NCBI GenBank assembly: GCA_000436535.1
Contig: FR886301.1
Coordinates: forward strand, 1-9,330
Length of the DNA stretch: 9,330 nucleotides
Direction: 5' to 3'
Source of the DNA: Eubacterium sp. CAG:252
GTDB lineage: Bacteria; Bacillota; Clostridia; Lachnospirales; Lachnospiraceae
Position 1 is the first letter of the stretch; each line of letters opens with the position of its first letter. The notes beneath the pieces were generated by a model, which saw only the letters and a list, made by a program, of their open reading frames with translations, did no database searches and was not told the origin of the DNA. Both the position numbers and the translations under genes were made by a program. Positions 1 to 5,908 of this stretch are shown one piece after another.

Positions 1-602
1 AACACCTGCTTCGGGTTTTTAAGCAGCAATTCGAGTATTGCGAATTCCTGTTTTGTAATCTTAGGAAGCACCCTGCCACCGATACTTACCTCAAAGGTAG
101 AGCGCGTAAGCACCATATCCCTGAACTCAAGCCTTCCGCTGCCTTGTCCTTTTTGTATACCAGCCTTGGTTTTAACTTCCGTTTCTACTTGCGTTTCTGC
201 TTCTGTTTCTACCTCTGCTTCACTTTTTGTTTCTGCCTCTATATGACGAAGCTGCACCTGAATACGTGCCAGTACCTCTCTAATCTCAAAAGGCTTTGTT
301 ATATAATCATCTGCTCCATCTGTCAGCACTCCTATTTTATCATCTATGCTATCCTTGGCAGTCAGCACAATCACTGGAAGCTTTCCCTTTTTCCTTATCT
401 CCTTTAAAACCTCCTCACCGCTTGCACCCGGCAGCATTAAGTCAAGCAGCACAAGTGTGTAAGCATTTTCCTTCATATTCAGAAGCAGCTTCGCCTCTGT
501 TCCTGAAAATGCCTGCTCACACTCATATCCTGACTTGGTAAGCACCTCACAAAGCAGATTATTAATATTTATATCATCCTCTACGATTAGTATATTCGGC
601 AT
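1..602 (-). CDS. OmpR/PhoB-family response regulator, 3' end cut by window edge
   Basis: This is a cytoplasmic transcription factor of a two-component system. The first 200 residues are visible. The receiver domain spans about residues 1-118, with the acidic pocket E8-D9-D10, phospho-acceptor D54 in LLDLMLPG, T81 in VIVLTA, and K103 in the TKPF motif. A winged-helix DNA-binding domain begins near residue 158; its ITKQEFAILELLLKNP stretch is typical of the OmpR class, and the recognition helix lies beyond the edge. Residues 122-146 form a Glu/Thr/Val/Lys-rich repetitive linker that is longer than usual. The ATG is preceded by AAAGGAG with an 8-nt spacer, and this ribosome binding site overlaps the stop codon of the upstream ATPase gene, so the two are probably cotranscribed and translationally coupled. 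A partner histidine kinase would be expected to the left of the window. The target genes cannot be told from this sequence. Confidence 0.93.
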   Translation of the reverse strand, partial: MPNILIVEDDININNLLCEVLTKSGYECEQAFSGTEAKLLLNMKENAYTLVLLDLMLPGASGEEVLKEIRKKGKLPVIVLTAKDSIDDKIGVLTDGADDYITKPFEIREVLARIQVQLRHIEAETKSEAEVETEAETQVETEVKTKAGIQKGQGSGRLEFRDMVLTRSTFEVSIGGRVLPKITKQEFAILELLLKNPKQV

Positions 603-615
603 TATTTTTACTCCT

Positions 616-1947
616 TTACTTTATGAGAAATGGCATTAAATAAAATGGTTTTAACATTAGATTTTCTTCTTTTCCAACGTCCTTTTGCGATATTAAATAT
701 ATTTTATTTACATTCTTTGAAAATTTCTTATAAAATTGTTTTATAGATTCGTGCTTTCCTGCCCCTGATGACTTAATTTCAAAAGCATTTACTTTACTTC
801 CCTCAGAAATAAGAAAGTCAACTTCATAATAATGTGTACTTTTGTCTTTTTCCCAAGTGTGATAATAAAGTTCCCTTCCTGCTGCTGTAATCATCTGTGC
901 AATAAGATTTTCATACAGATAACCAAGATTAGCCGGCAGTTTATCAGAAAGTAATTTTGCATACACATCATTTTCTGTGACTGGGCGGTCAATAAACATT
1001 AATGTAATAAATAATCCTGTATCCGAAAGATACAATTTATAACTGTCAAAATCTTTTGTATCTGTCAGGCTTACCCTTGGATTGGTTGAATTATAACAAG
1101 GTAAAACCGTCTTTGAATCAATCAGCTCGTATAATAATTCCTCTGACTTTGAATTATTCTTTTGTCCTATTGCAGTAGTAATCCTATATTTTTTGGAATC
1201 TTTTGCAAGCTGTGCGGGAATTGAATGATATAATGCAGATATCCTTCCAGACCCGTCAATCTTTTTAAAATCTTCTTCATACAATGATATAATCTGTCTT
1301 TTGACCATATCAATCTCAGAAAAATTTTTACCTTCTATATAAGCTTCAACTGCCTGTGGCATACCACCTACAGCCATATATATTCTTAAATCTCTCATTA
1401 ATTTACGGTTAGTTGCCTGCCCAATAGCCTTGCCTGTATCATATATCTGCTTAAGAAGTTCATAACTTCCACCTGTCGCATCACAGAATTCCTGATAATC
1501 CATTGGATAAACCGGTATTTTCATTTCTTCTGAGGGAATTAAAATATCATTAACATTCTTCTTTATAGAAATTAGTGAACCAGTTTCCAGATAACTGTAT
1601 CTTCCGTCAGCTACAAGATGTTTTATTGCCTGTCTTGCCTTTGGAAAAAGCTGAACCTCATCAAATATAATAAGTGATTTATGCTCATATAATGTTATGC
1701 CTGTTTCCGCCTGCAATCTTAAAAAAAATATATTCAGGTTTGCTATATCATCGAAACACTCCAATATATTAGTTGTTGTTTTGGAAAAATCAATAAGAAT
1801 ATATGAGTCATATTCATTTTCTCCAAAGCTCTGTGCGATTGTAGACTTACCAACTCGTCTTGCCCCCTCTAACAAAACCGCATATTTATCTGAATACTTC
1901 TCTTTCCATTCTAACAATCTGCTATATACTTTTCTTTTAAAATTCAT
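616..1947 (-). CDS. AAA-family ATPase with C-terminal DUF4143 domain
   Basis: The protein has 443 residues, a normal length for this widespread family. The N-terminal P-loop ATPase shows Walker A GARRVGKST (28-36), Walker B SLIIFDEVQ (91-99) and a sensor-like LETGSLISI (120-128). YPMDYQEF (147-154) is also typical of these proteins. The C-terminal part carries LGYLYENLIAQ (341-351) and a nuclease-fold-like signature: D377 in YEVDFLI followed by E390-I-K392. That matches the PD-(D/E)XK-like look of DUF4143. The ATG has a good ribosome binding site (AAAGGGGA). The biological role of the family is poorly known; ATP binding is secure and DNA-related activity is inference. The stop codon overlaps the ribosome binding site of the response regulator, only 13 nt away. 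An inverted repeat at 1967-1986 lies just upstream. Such genes are often accessory and sporadically distributed. Confidence 0.9.
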   Translation of the reverse strand: MNFKRKVYSRLLEWKEKYSDKYAVLLEGARRVGKSTIAQSFGENEYDSYILIDFSKTTTNILECFDDIANLNIFFLRLQAETGITLYEHKSLIIFDEVQLFPKARQAIKHLVADGRYSYLETGSLISIKKNVNDILIPSEEMKIPVYPMDYQEFCDATGGSYELLKQIYDTGKAIGQATNRKLMRDLRIYMAVGGMPQAVEAYIEGKNFSEIDMVKRQIISLYEEDFKKIDGSGRISALYHSIPAQLAKDSKKYRITTAIGQKNNSKSEELLYELIDSKTVLPCYNSTNPRVSLTDTKDFDSYKLYLSDTGLFITLMFIDRPVTENDVYAKLLSDKLPANLGYLYENLIAQMITAAGRELYYHTWEKDKSTHYYEVDFLISEGSKVNAFEIKSSGAGKHESIKQFYKKFSKNVNKIYLISQKDVGKEENLMLKPFYLMPFLIK

Positions 1948-1966
1948 AACTGTCCCCTTTCAGAAC

Positions 1967-1986
1967 TAAACAATTGTTACTGTTTA
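1967..1986. promoter_or_regulatory. Inverted repeat upstream of the DUF4143 ATPase gene
   Basis: TAAACA (1967-1972) and TGTTTA (1981-1986) form perfect 6-bp arms around an 8-bp spacer that contains CAATTG-like symmetry. The site lies about 20 bp upstream of the ATPase start, where an operator or a promoter-overlapping site would sit. No convincing -10/-35 pair was found nearby. In AT-rich DNA such a palindrome can arise by chance. Confidence 0.25.
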
Positions 1987-2010
1987 ACACTAATCTAAAA
2001 ATGATGCGTA

Positions 2011-2034
2011 TTCCCTTATTTATTCCCTTATTAA
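2011..2034. repeat. 12-bp tandem duplication (TTCCCTTATTWA, two copies)
   Basis: Two adjacent 12-bp copies, 2011-2022 and 2023-2034, differ at one position. They lie between the DUF4143 ATPase gene and the 33-bp repeat array. No function is evident; the duplication adds to the impression that this spacer is prone to slippage or recombination. Confidence 0.5.
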
Positions 2035-2052
2035 TGTGTATTTCTATAGTAA

Positions 2053-2217
2053 ATGTCATTTTCTTCAAGATTATTATCTCTTATTTTATCCATTTCTTCA
2101 AGATTAATTCAGGCGTTTTTATACGTTTATTCAAAGTCAATTTAGTCGTTTTAGTACGTTTCTTCAAGATTATTTTTAGCTATTTTGTCCGTTTCTTCAA
2201 GGTTTTATTACTTTCAT
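2053..2217. repeat. 33-bp tandem repeat array, about five copies
   Basis: The core CTTCAAGATT-like word recurs at 2063, 2096, 2129 (as ATTCAAAGTC), 2162 and 2195, always exactly 33 bp apart. Flanking bases such as CGTTT before the core and TTAG about 10 bp after it are also kept. A 33-bp unit equals 11 codons. Read on the minus strand, one copy gives a Lys/Glu-rich unit (roughly DKIAKNNLEET), but stops (TAC TAA after the second LEET) and frame breaks interrupt it. On the plus strand the frame stays open but is simply hydrophobic. The array may therefore be the decayed end of a repeat-rich gene or a non-coding minisatellite. It sits outside the adjacent terminator. Confidence 0.75.
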
Positions 2218-2263
2218 TACAATTTGTCACAAAAAAATTTTTTTATATCAACATAATCCAACA

Positions 2264-2312
2264 CAAAAAAATAACACGCCCTCTGCTGGTTTACCCCAAA
2301 ACAGGACGTGCT
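2264..2312 (-). terminator. Rho-independent terminator after the nuclease gene
   Basis: Read on the minus strand, AGCACGTCCT (2312-2303) can pair with AGGGCGTGTT (2282-2273) in a 10-bp stem with two wobble pairs. A run of T (A at 2265-2271 on the plus strand) follows directly. The site lies about 50 nt downstream of the nuclease stop, so it closes the ATPase-nuclease operon and separates it from the DUF4143 gene. The plus strand lacks a matching T run. Confidence 0.8.
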
Positions 2313-2361
2313 ATCTCTTTCCGGTTTATATACCATTTTTAATATTTCCAAAAATATTTAA

Positions 2362-3093
2362 TTAAATCAATTCCTTTGGCTGTAATATTTCAATATAAAT
2401 ATTTTTTTCATAAATTTTATTCTCATAGGTTTTTTTGAATAATTCTGGATTATCTATTATTTTTTCCTTATCATAAATATAAAAAAATATATTCGATGCA
2501 CCATAATGTGTAATATCTGCCTCTATTTCCTCTATAAGCTTCTTCTGGCTCATAGAAGGGCGTGAACACTTAGTTTCTAACACCGTTCCCTGATTTATGT
2601 AAATATCAGTTCTGACGGTTTCATAACCTGTATCTTCTGGAACTTCCATTCTGCACAATGGATATATCGGTTTTAAATATGAATACAGAATATACTGTAA
2701 ATCATACTCATTATTTATCTGGAACTTCTTCAAGCCGTCCATATCGATAGACGACTTACCGTGTGGCTTTCCTCTGAAAAATTCATACAGAAACATATCA
2801 AAATTTTTTAAAATCTGAAGTAACAGTTTATTACTTTCGTTTTCTTTATTGCAGTTTTGTAATAATCTTATATATTTTTCTATTCTGTCCTTATATTTTT
2901 TTAATTCAATTTCTGGCACACCATATGGATTGCTTGAAATATGTAACAAAATGCTATTACGTTCCATAGTTTTTCCAAAATCTTCACTCTGCCTTAAATC
3001 ATCTATCCATTGTTCATATTCTTTCTGCAATACTTGTAAATCTTTTATATCAAGCAGCTTCTGCCCCTTACTTATTAACTCCACTCTATTCAT
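2362..3093 (-). CDS. PD-(D/E)XK nuclease, DpnII/MboI-like fold (putative defence effector)
   Basis: The protein has 243 residues. The first 110 or so are helical and charged, with no domain that I recognise. The C-terminal half resembles the restriction-endonuclease-like DpnII/MboI domain found in many defence genes: FQINNEYDLQ (124-133, with conserved-type E129), then D163 in VRTDIYI, then E173-T-K175, giving a D-x9-E-x-K catalytic arrangement. Then come ITHY (194-197) and FFYIYD (203-208) with a downstream DNP. Metal-dependent DNA cleavage is therefore likely, but the specificity is unknown and no methyltransferase is nearby. The ATG overlaps the end of the upstream ATPase gene by 8 nt (ATGAATAG) and is preceded by GAGGTGG with a 7-nt spacer. 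A terminator follows at 2264-2312. The gene reads as the effector half of a two-gene system; that function is inference. Confidence 0.8.
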   Translation of the reverse strand: MNRVELISKGQKLLDIKDLQVLQKEYEQWIDDLRQSEDFGKTMERNSILLHISSNPYGVPEIELKKYKDRIEKYIRLLQNCNKENESNKLLLQILKNFDMFLYEFFRGKPHGKSSIDMDGLKKFQINNEYDLQYILYSYLKPIYPLCRMEVPEDTGYETVRTDIYINQGTVLETKCSRPSMSQKKLIEEIEADITHYGASNIFFYIYDKEKIIDNPELFKKTYENKIYEKNIYIEILQPKELI

Positions 3094-4267
3094 CTTTTTT
3101 CCACCTCATATAAAACAAAAAATGATTATCCAGTATATGAACTGACTCATCTTTCCATTCTATAACATTATATAAACTGCTTCCCTGTGTTTCTAATATT
3201 TTCATCCAGTTTTTTAATGCCGACTTTACCTTAGTGTTATTTATTTTATTGGCATCCGCCATTATATTTCTGACACGGTTTGTCAAATCTGTTATTCCTA
3301 TTTCAATTAAAGGCGGATTATCGGCAATAGCTTTCAACAGTAAGTCATATATGTCACGTTCTGTATTATCCTTTAATATATATCCCAGTCTTTTCTGTCC
3401 GCGTGATGGCGGACCTGCCTTAAAAAATCTTACAACATCCGCATATGGAAGATTAACACTTGCAAGATAACACGCCGACTCTACTATTTTTTCATTGATT
3501 ATAGTTTTTTCTGTTGTATCCGGAAGTAAGCCTATATTTAAACAGATTGCCTGCATTAACTGAGGTGAGCAGATACTTTCAACTGCAATTCTTTCCATAA
3601 TCTCTGGTTTTACTTTTTTGTTTAATTCTTTAAAACCTTTTCGTGCAATTTCGCATAAATCGTCATTTCCCCACGCATCAATTTCTATTACGGATAATCT
3701 TCCTGCAAGGTCAGGATTTAATCTGATTGCATCGTCACAACGATGTGGAAGTGAAATAATAACAGACTGAAATCCCAGACGTATTGCTTCCTTTAGCTGA
3801 CACGCAATTTCATACTGAATATCGGCTGGTGCATAATGAAAATCATCCAATACAAGAATTTTATTATTTTCTATGAAGTACTTTATTATTTTATCTTTAT
3901 TGTTAATATAATTCTTTGTAATAATTGAGGCTTCCTTTGATTTATCGTTGTAATCTTCTGTTTTATCTGAAAAAGATGATGACATTTCAAAGCCAATCTT
4001 TTTACCTACTCCCTGCCAGAAATCACTTATCTTTGTAAAATCATTACCAGACATAGATACCATACGTTCAGCACCTATAACTTTTTCACATAATACAGTT
4101 TTTCCACATTTGGAAGCACCTACAATGTATGTCAGATACCCTTCAATCGAAAGACTTTGTAATAATCTGTCTTCATATGTATATCCTAGTATCTTCTCTT
4201 TTCTTGAAACATAGGTTTTTTCAGGATATGTTCCCGGTTTAAATACTGTTTTATACCTGCCATCCAT
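3086..4267 (-). CDS. P-loop (STAND/AAA-like) ATPase, partner of the nuclease
   Basis: The protein has 393 residues from the chosen start. Near the N-terminus, FKPGTYPEKTYVSR (9-22) resembles a motif I associate with a family of bacterial signalling-type ATPases. Walker A is GASKCGKT (50-57). Walker B is ILVLDDFHY (137-145), with two acids. ISLPHR (171-176) and DLAGR (186-190) sit where the sensor and arginine-finger regions should be. The remaining 200 residues are helical and include a possible winged helix (about 320-390). No transmembrane segment is seen. The open frame extends to 4276 through GTG-ATA-ATT, but GAGAGGTG six bases before the ATG at 4267 marks the real start. The 8-nt overlap with the nuclease gene implies tight coupling. 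A role as sensor or regulator of the nuclease in phage defence is inference from the layout; a DNA-repair role is the alternative. Confidence 0.82.
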   Translation of the reverse strand: MDGRYKTVFKPGTYPEKTYVSRKEKILGYTYEDRLLQSLSIEGYLTYIVGASKCGKTVLCEKVIGAERMVSMSGNDFTKISDFWQGVGKKIGFEMSSSFSDKTEDYNDKSKEASIITKNYINNKDKIIKYFIENNKILVLDDFHYAPADIQYEIACQLKEAIRLGFQSVIISLPHRCDDAIRLNPDLAGRLSVIEIDAWGNDDLCEIARKGFKELNKKVKPEIMERIAVESICSPQLMQAICLNIGLLPDTTEKTIINEKIVESACYLASVNLPYADVVRFFKAGPPSRGQKRLGYILKDNTERDIYDLLLKAIADNPPLIEIGITDLTNRVRNIMADANKINNTKVKSALKNWMKILETQGSSLYNVIEWKDESVHILDNHFLFYMRWKKDE

Positions 4268-4273
4268 AATTAT

Positions 4274-4281
4274 CACCTCTC
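4274..4281 (-). promoter_or_regulatory. Ribosome binding site deciding the ATPase start
   Basis: GAGAGGTG on the minus strand lies six bases before the ATG at 4267. The longer frame would begin at a GTG that is itself part of this site, so the ATG at 4267 is preferred. Confidence 0.75.
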
Positions 4282-4296
4282 AATACATTTTTATAT

Positions 4297-4376
4297 ATTA
4301 TAACACCTTTTTATACTTTTTAATACCTTTTCATATATTTTTATAGAAATGTTGTATTAAAACAGCCTTTTTCATA
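4297..4376 (-). promoter_or_regulatory. Promoter region of the ATPase-nuclease operon with phased TATRAAAAGG repeats
   Basis: A perfect -10 hexamer TATAAT lies at 4302-4297 on the minus strand, 30 bp before the ATPase ATG. The matching -35 region is poor. Three copies of a TAT(G)AAAAAGG-like word (minus strand) lie at 4306-4315, 4326-4335 and 4366-4376, spaced 20 and 40 bp apart, close to two and four helical turns. The first copy sits between the -10 and -35 positions. A weak -35 together with phased repeats would fit an activated or repressed promoter, but the region is very AT-rich. Confidence 0.4.
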
Positions 4377-4389
4377 CTCCCCCACAAAA

Positions 4390-4458
4390 CAAAAAAGCAC
4401 CCCACCCGCATACAATCCAACCAGATACCTAAAATATCCGGTTAAACTATATGCGTGC
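4390..4458 (-). terminator. Rho-independent terminator downstream of the KDG kinase
   Basis: Read on the minus strand, CGCATA (4455-4450) pairs with TATGCG (4412-4407), and inside it AACCGGAT (4443-4436) pairs with ATCTGGTT (4426-4419) with one wobble. A GTGC before and a GCAC-complementary segment after may extend the base. TTTTTT follows (4396-4391). This is the first terminator after the kinase gene and it lies about 160 nt past the stop codon. Confidence 0.75.
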
Positions 4459-4614
4459 AGGCTGCACATTTAAATTTATAATAATATATGATGCCAAGAG
4501 CAAAATGTCTAATCCCACATAGGTCTGCCCATAGGTTGGTGAAAAACCTTAAGCCTCACCTCAATATGAGCATAAAAATAGGATAACAAGCCATATAGCC
4601 CTTAACACAACTTA
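4459..4614 (-). other. Long 3' untranslated stretch of the KDG kinase gene, possibly structured RNA
   Basis: These 156 bases lie between the kinase stop and its terminator. Together with 4268-4458 they make a gene-free interval of about 347 bases. On the minus strand GGTGA...TCACC can form a hairpin (4561-4539). An alternative pairing AGGTT/AACCT overlaps it, and a partial direct repeat ACCTATG(T)GGG follows near 4535-4511. The 4500-4560 part is less AT-rich than its surroundings. A start-less open frame of about 37 codons also crosses it. I do not recognise a known RNA family; a long 3' UTR, an sRNA sharing the terminator, or a gene remnant are all possible. Confidence 0.35.
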
Positions 4615-5631
4615 CTATCTCTGCACATCAAATGAAGCATTATTCATAAGTCGCTTAATCTGGTCAACACTTGTGATGTTAGTATCACCACGGATAGCGT
4701 GCTTCATTACTGAAGAAGCTACTGCGAAGTTCACGATATCTTCGTGCTTCCATCCATCCTGCATAAGAGCATAGATAAGACCAGAAGAGAACGCATCGCC
4801 GCCACCAACACGGTCAACAATCTCAAAATTGAGAGTCTTGCTCTCGTAAGTCTTTCCGTCAGCATAATAGAACGCCTTAAGAGAGTTGTTGCTTCCTGAA
4901 TGTACATAACGTACAGTTCTTGCAATCGCCTTCATATGATACTGCTCGTCAATAGCCTTGAATACTCTGTCCATATCCTCAAAAGATGGGTCCATAGTAA
5001 GACCATCCTTTACATCTGTTCCATCTGCATTGTATACATGGATAGGCTCAATACCTATAAGTACATCTACATATGGAAGATACTTGCTAAGTACATCCCT
5101 TGCAGTTTCAAAAGACCATAAAGTACTTCTGAAGTTAGGGTCAAAGCTGACTGTAAGTCCAAGCTTCTTAGCTGCCTTGATAGCCTTATCTATAAGACGG
5201 CGGCAGTTATATGAAAGAGCTGGTGTGATACCGCTTAAGTGTAACCAGTCATAATCCTTTAAGATATTCTCAAAGTCTACATCCTTATAATCATACTCAG
5301 CAAATGCTGAACTTCCTCTATCGTATATTACCTGTGAAGGTCTTACAGAAACGCCCTCTTCAAGATAATAAAGTCCCATTCTTCCATCAGCCTTGATGAT
5401 GTGCTTAGTGTGTACATCATTAGCCTTAAGGTAGTTGATACATGACTTACCAAGGTCAGTGTTAGGTAATACTGTAAAAAATGTTGAATCAACACCAAGG
5501 TTAGCTAAAGAAACAGCTACGTTTGCCTCAGCTCCACCGTAATTAACGATGAAATTGTGAGTTGTAACTATCTTCTCATAGTTAGGTGGTGATAATCTTA
5601 ACATCAATTCGCCGATTGCTATGAACTTCAT
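4615..5631 (-). CDS. kdgK: 2-keto-3-deoxygluconate kinase (PfkB sugar kinase family)
   Basis: This is a cytoplasmic kinase of 338 residues, the usual size. It is predicted to phosphorylate 2-keto-3-deoxygluconate to the 6-phosphate, the step before KDPG aldolase in pectin and uronate catabolism. The first PfkB signature is GGAEANVAVSLANLG (32-46). The second is DRVGGGDAFSSGL (273-285), with D279 as catalytic base and GGGD in place of the more common GAGD. GELMLRLSPPNYEK at the N-terminus, YYLE (88-91), VIYDR (101-105) and DPNFR (164-168) are KDG-kinase features; Y89, Y103 and R105 align with sugar-contacting residues known in that group. The frame could start four codons earlier (5643), but TGGAGG five bases before the ATG at 5631 decides for the shorter form. 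The gene stands alone, with a terminator at 4390-4458. Other PfkB substrates are possible, but KDG is the best fit. Confidence 0.85.
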   Translation of the reverse strand: MKFIAIGELMLRLSPPNYEKIVTTHNFIVNYGGAEANVAVSLANLGVDSTFFTVLPNTDLGKSCINYLKANDVHTKHIIKADGRMGLYYLEEGVSVRPSQVIYDRGSSAFAEYDYKDVDFENILKDYDWLHLSGITPALSYNCRRLIDKAIKAAKKLGLTVSFDPNFRSTLWSFETARDVLSKYLPYVDVLIGIEPIHVYNADGTDVKDGLTMDPSFEDMDRVFKAIDEQYHMKAIARTVRYVHSGSNNSLKAFYYADGKTYESKTLNFEIVDRVGGGDAFSSGLIYALMQDGWKHEDIVNFAVASSVMKHAIRGDTNITSVDQIKRLMNNASFDVQR

Positions 5632-5636
5632 ACGTG

Positions 5637-5642
5637 CCTCCA
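5637..5642 (-). promoter_or_regulatory. Ribosome binding site deciding the KDG kinase start
   Basis: TGGAGG on the minus strand lies five bases before the ATG at 5631, giving an N-terminus MKFIAIGELMLRL that matches the family. The upstream ATG (5643) overlaps this site and has no good site of its own. Confidence 0.8.
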
Positions 5643-5665
5643 TCTATCATTAAACTTTTTAACCT

Positions 5666-5681
5666 AATATTAAGTAATATT
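5666..5681. promoter_or_regulatory. Palindrome upstream of the KDG kinase gene
   Basis: AATATTA (5666-5672) and TAATATT (5675-5681) are perfect 7-bp arms with a 2-bp spacer, 35 bp before the kinase ATG. A -10-like TATAAA or TAAAAT lies just upstream on the minus strand, at about 5681-5688. A repressor operator would fit this place, but AT palindromes are common in AT-rich DNA. Confidence 0.3.
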
Positions 5682-5776
5682 TTATATGCATTAACAATAA
5701 ACTGCATTTATTGCTCTGTCCAAAAAATAATACTCCATTAAATGATACTACTCAGCCGATAAAAATGCAAACTGTA

Positions 5777-5831
5777 TTTTTTCACCTTTCATTACCTTGC
5801 ATTTCCTTTCGTTACCTTTCATTACCTTTCA
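5777..5831. repeat. Direct repeats with 10-bp period (GGTAATGAAA on the minus strand)
   Basis: Four adjacent 10-bp units occupy 5787-5796, 5797-5806, 5807-5816 and 5817-5826. Two are identical (TTTCATTACC) and the others differ by one to three bases. Partial copies flank them on both sides. They lie between the end of the chemoreceptor gene and the KDG kinase gene, about 155 bp upstream of the kinase ATG. One unit per helical turn would place a bound protein repeatedly on one face of the DNA; slippage-derived repetition is the simpler alternative. Confidence 0.6.
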
Positions 5832-5908
5832 AAACTATAATATAAATTTCCTTTTGCATATTTATTCTTTCTCTGGCTTTCCCGATTCTCTGCATAGCTG
5901 TCTTATCT

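Noticed and set aside
1974..2342. Plus-strand open frame of 122 codons with an 11-residue hydrophobic repeat
   Set aside because: It starts at TTG, has no ribosome binding site, is explained by the 33-bp tandem repeat in AT-rich DNA, and runs through the antisense side of the nuclease-operon terminator.
2362..3093. Type II restriction enzyme of a restriction-modification pair
   Set aside because: No methyltransferase is adjacent and the operon partner is an ATPase, so a classical restriction-modification role is not supported.
4442..4560. Minus-strand frame of about 37 codons
   Set aside because: It has no ATG, GTG or TTG start after the preceding stop and no ribosome binding site, so it is not listed as a gene; it is kept only as a possible remnant in the findings.
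5739..5762. TAAA followed by an exact GCCGATAA, resembling a flagellar sigma-28 promoter on the plus strand
   Set aside because: The spacer is 12 bp rather than about 15, and it would transcribe antisense into the end of the chemoreceptor gene; probably chance.
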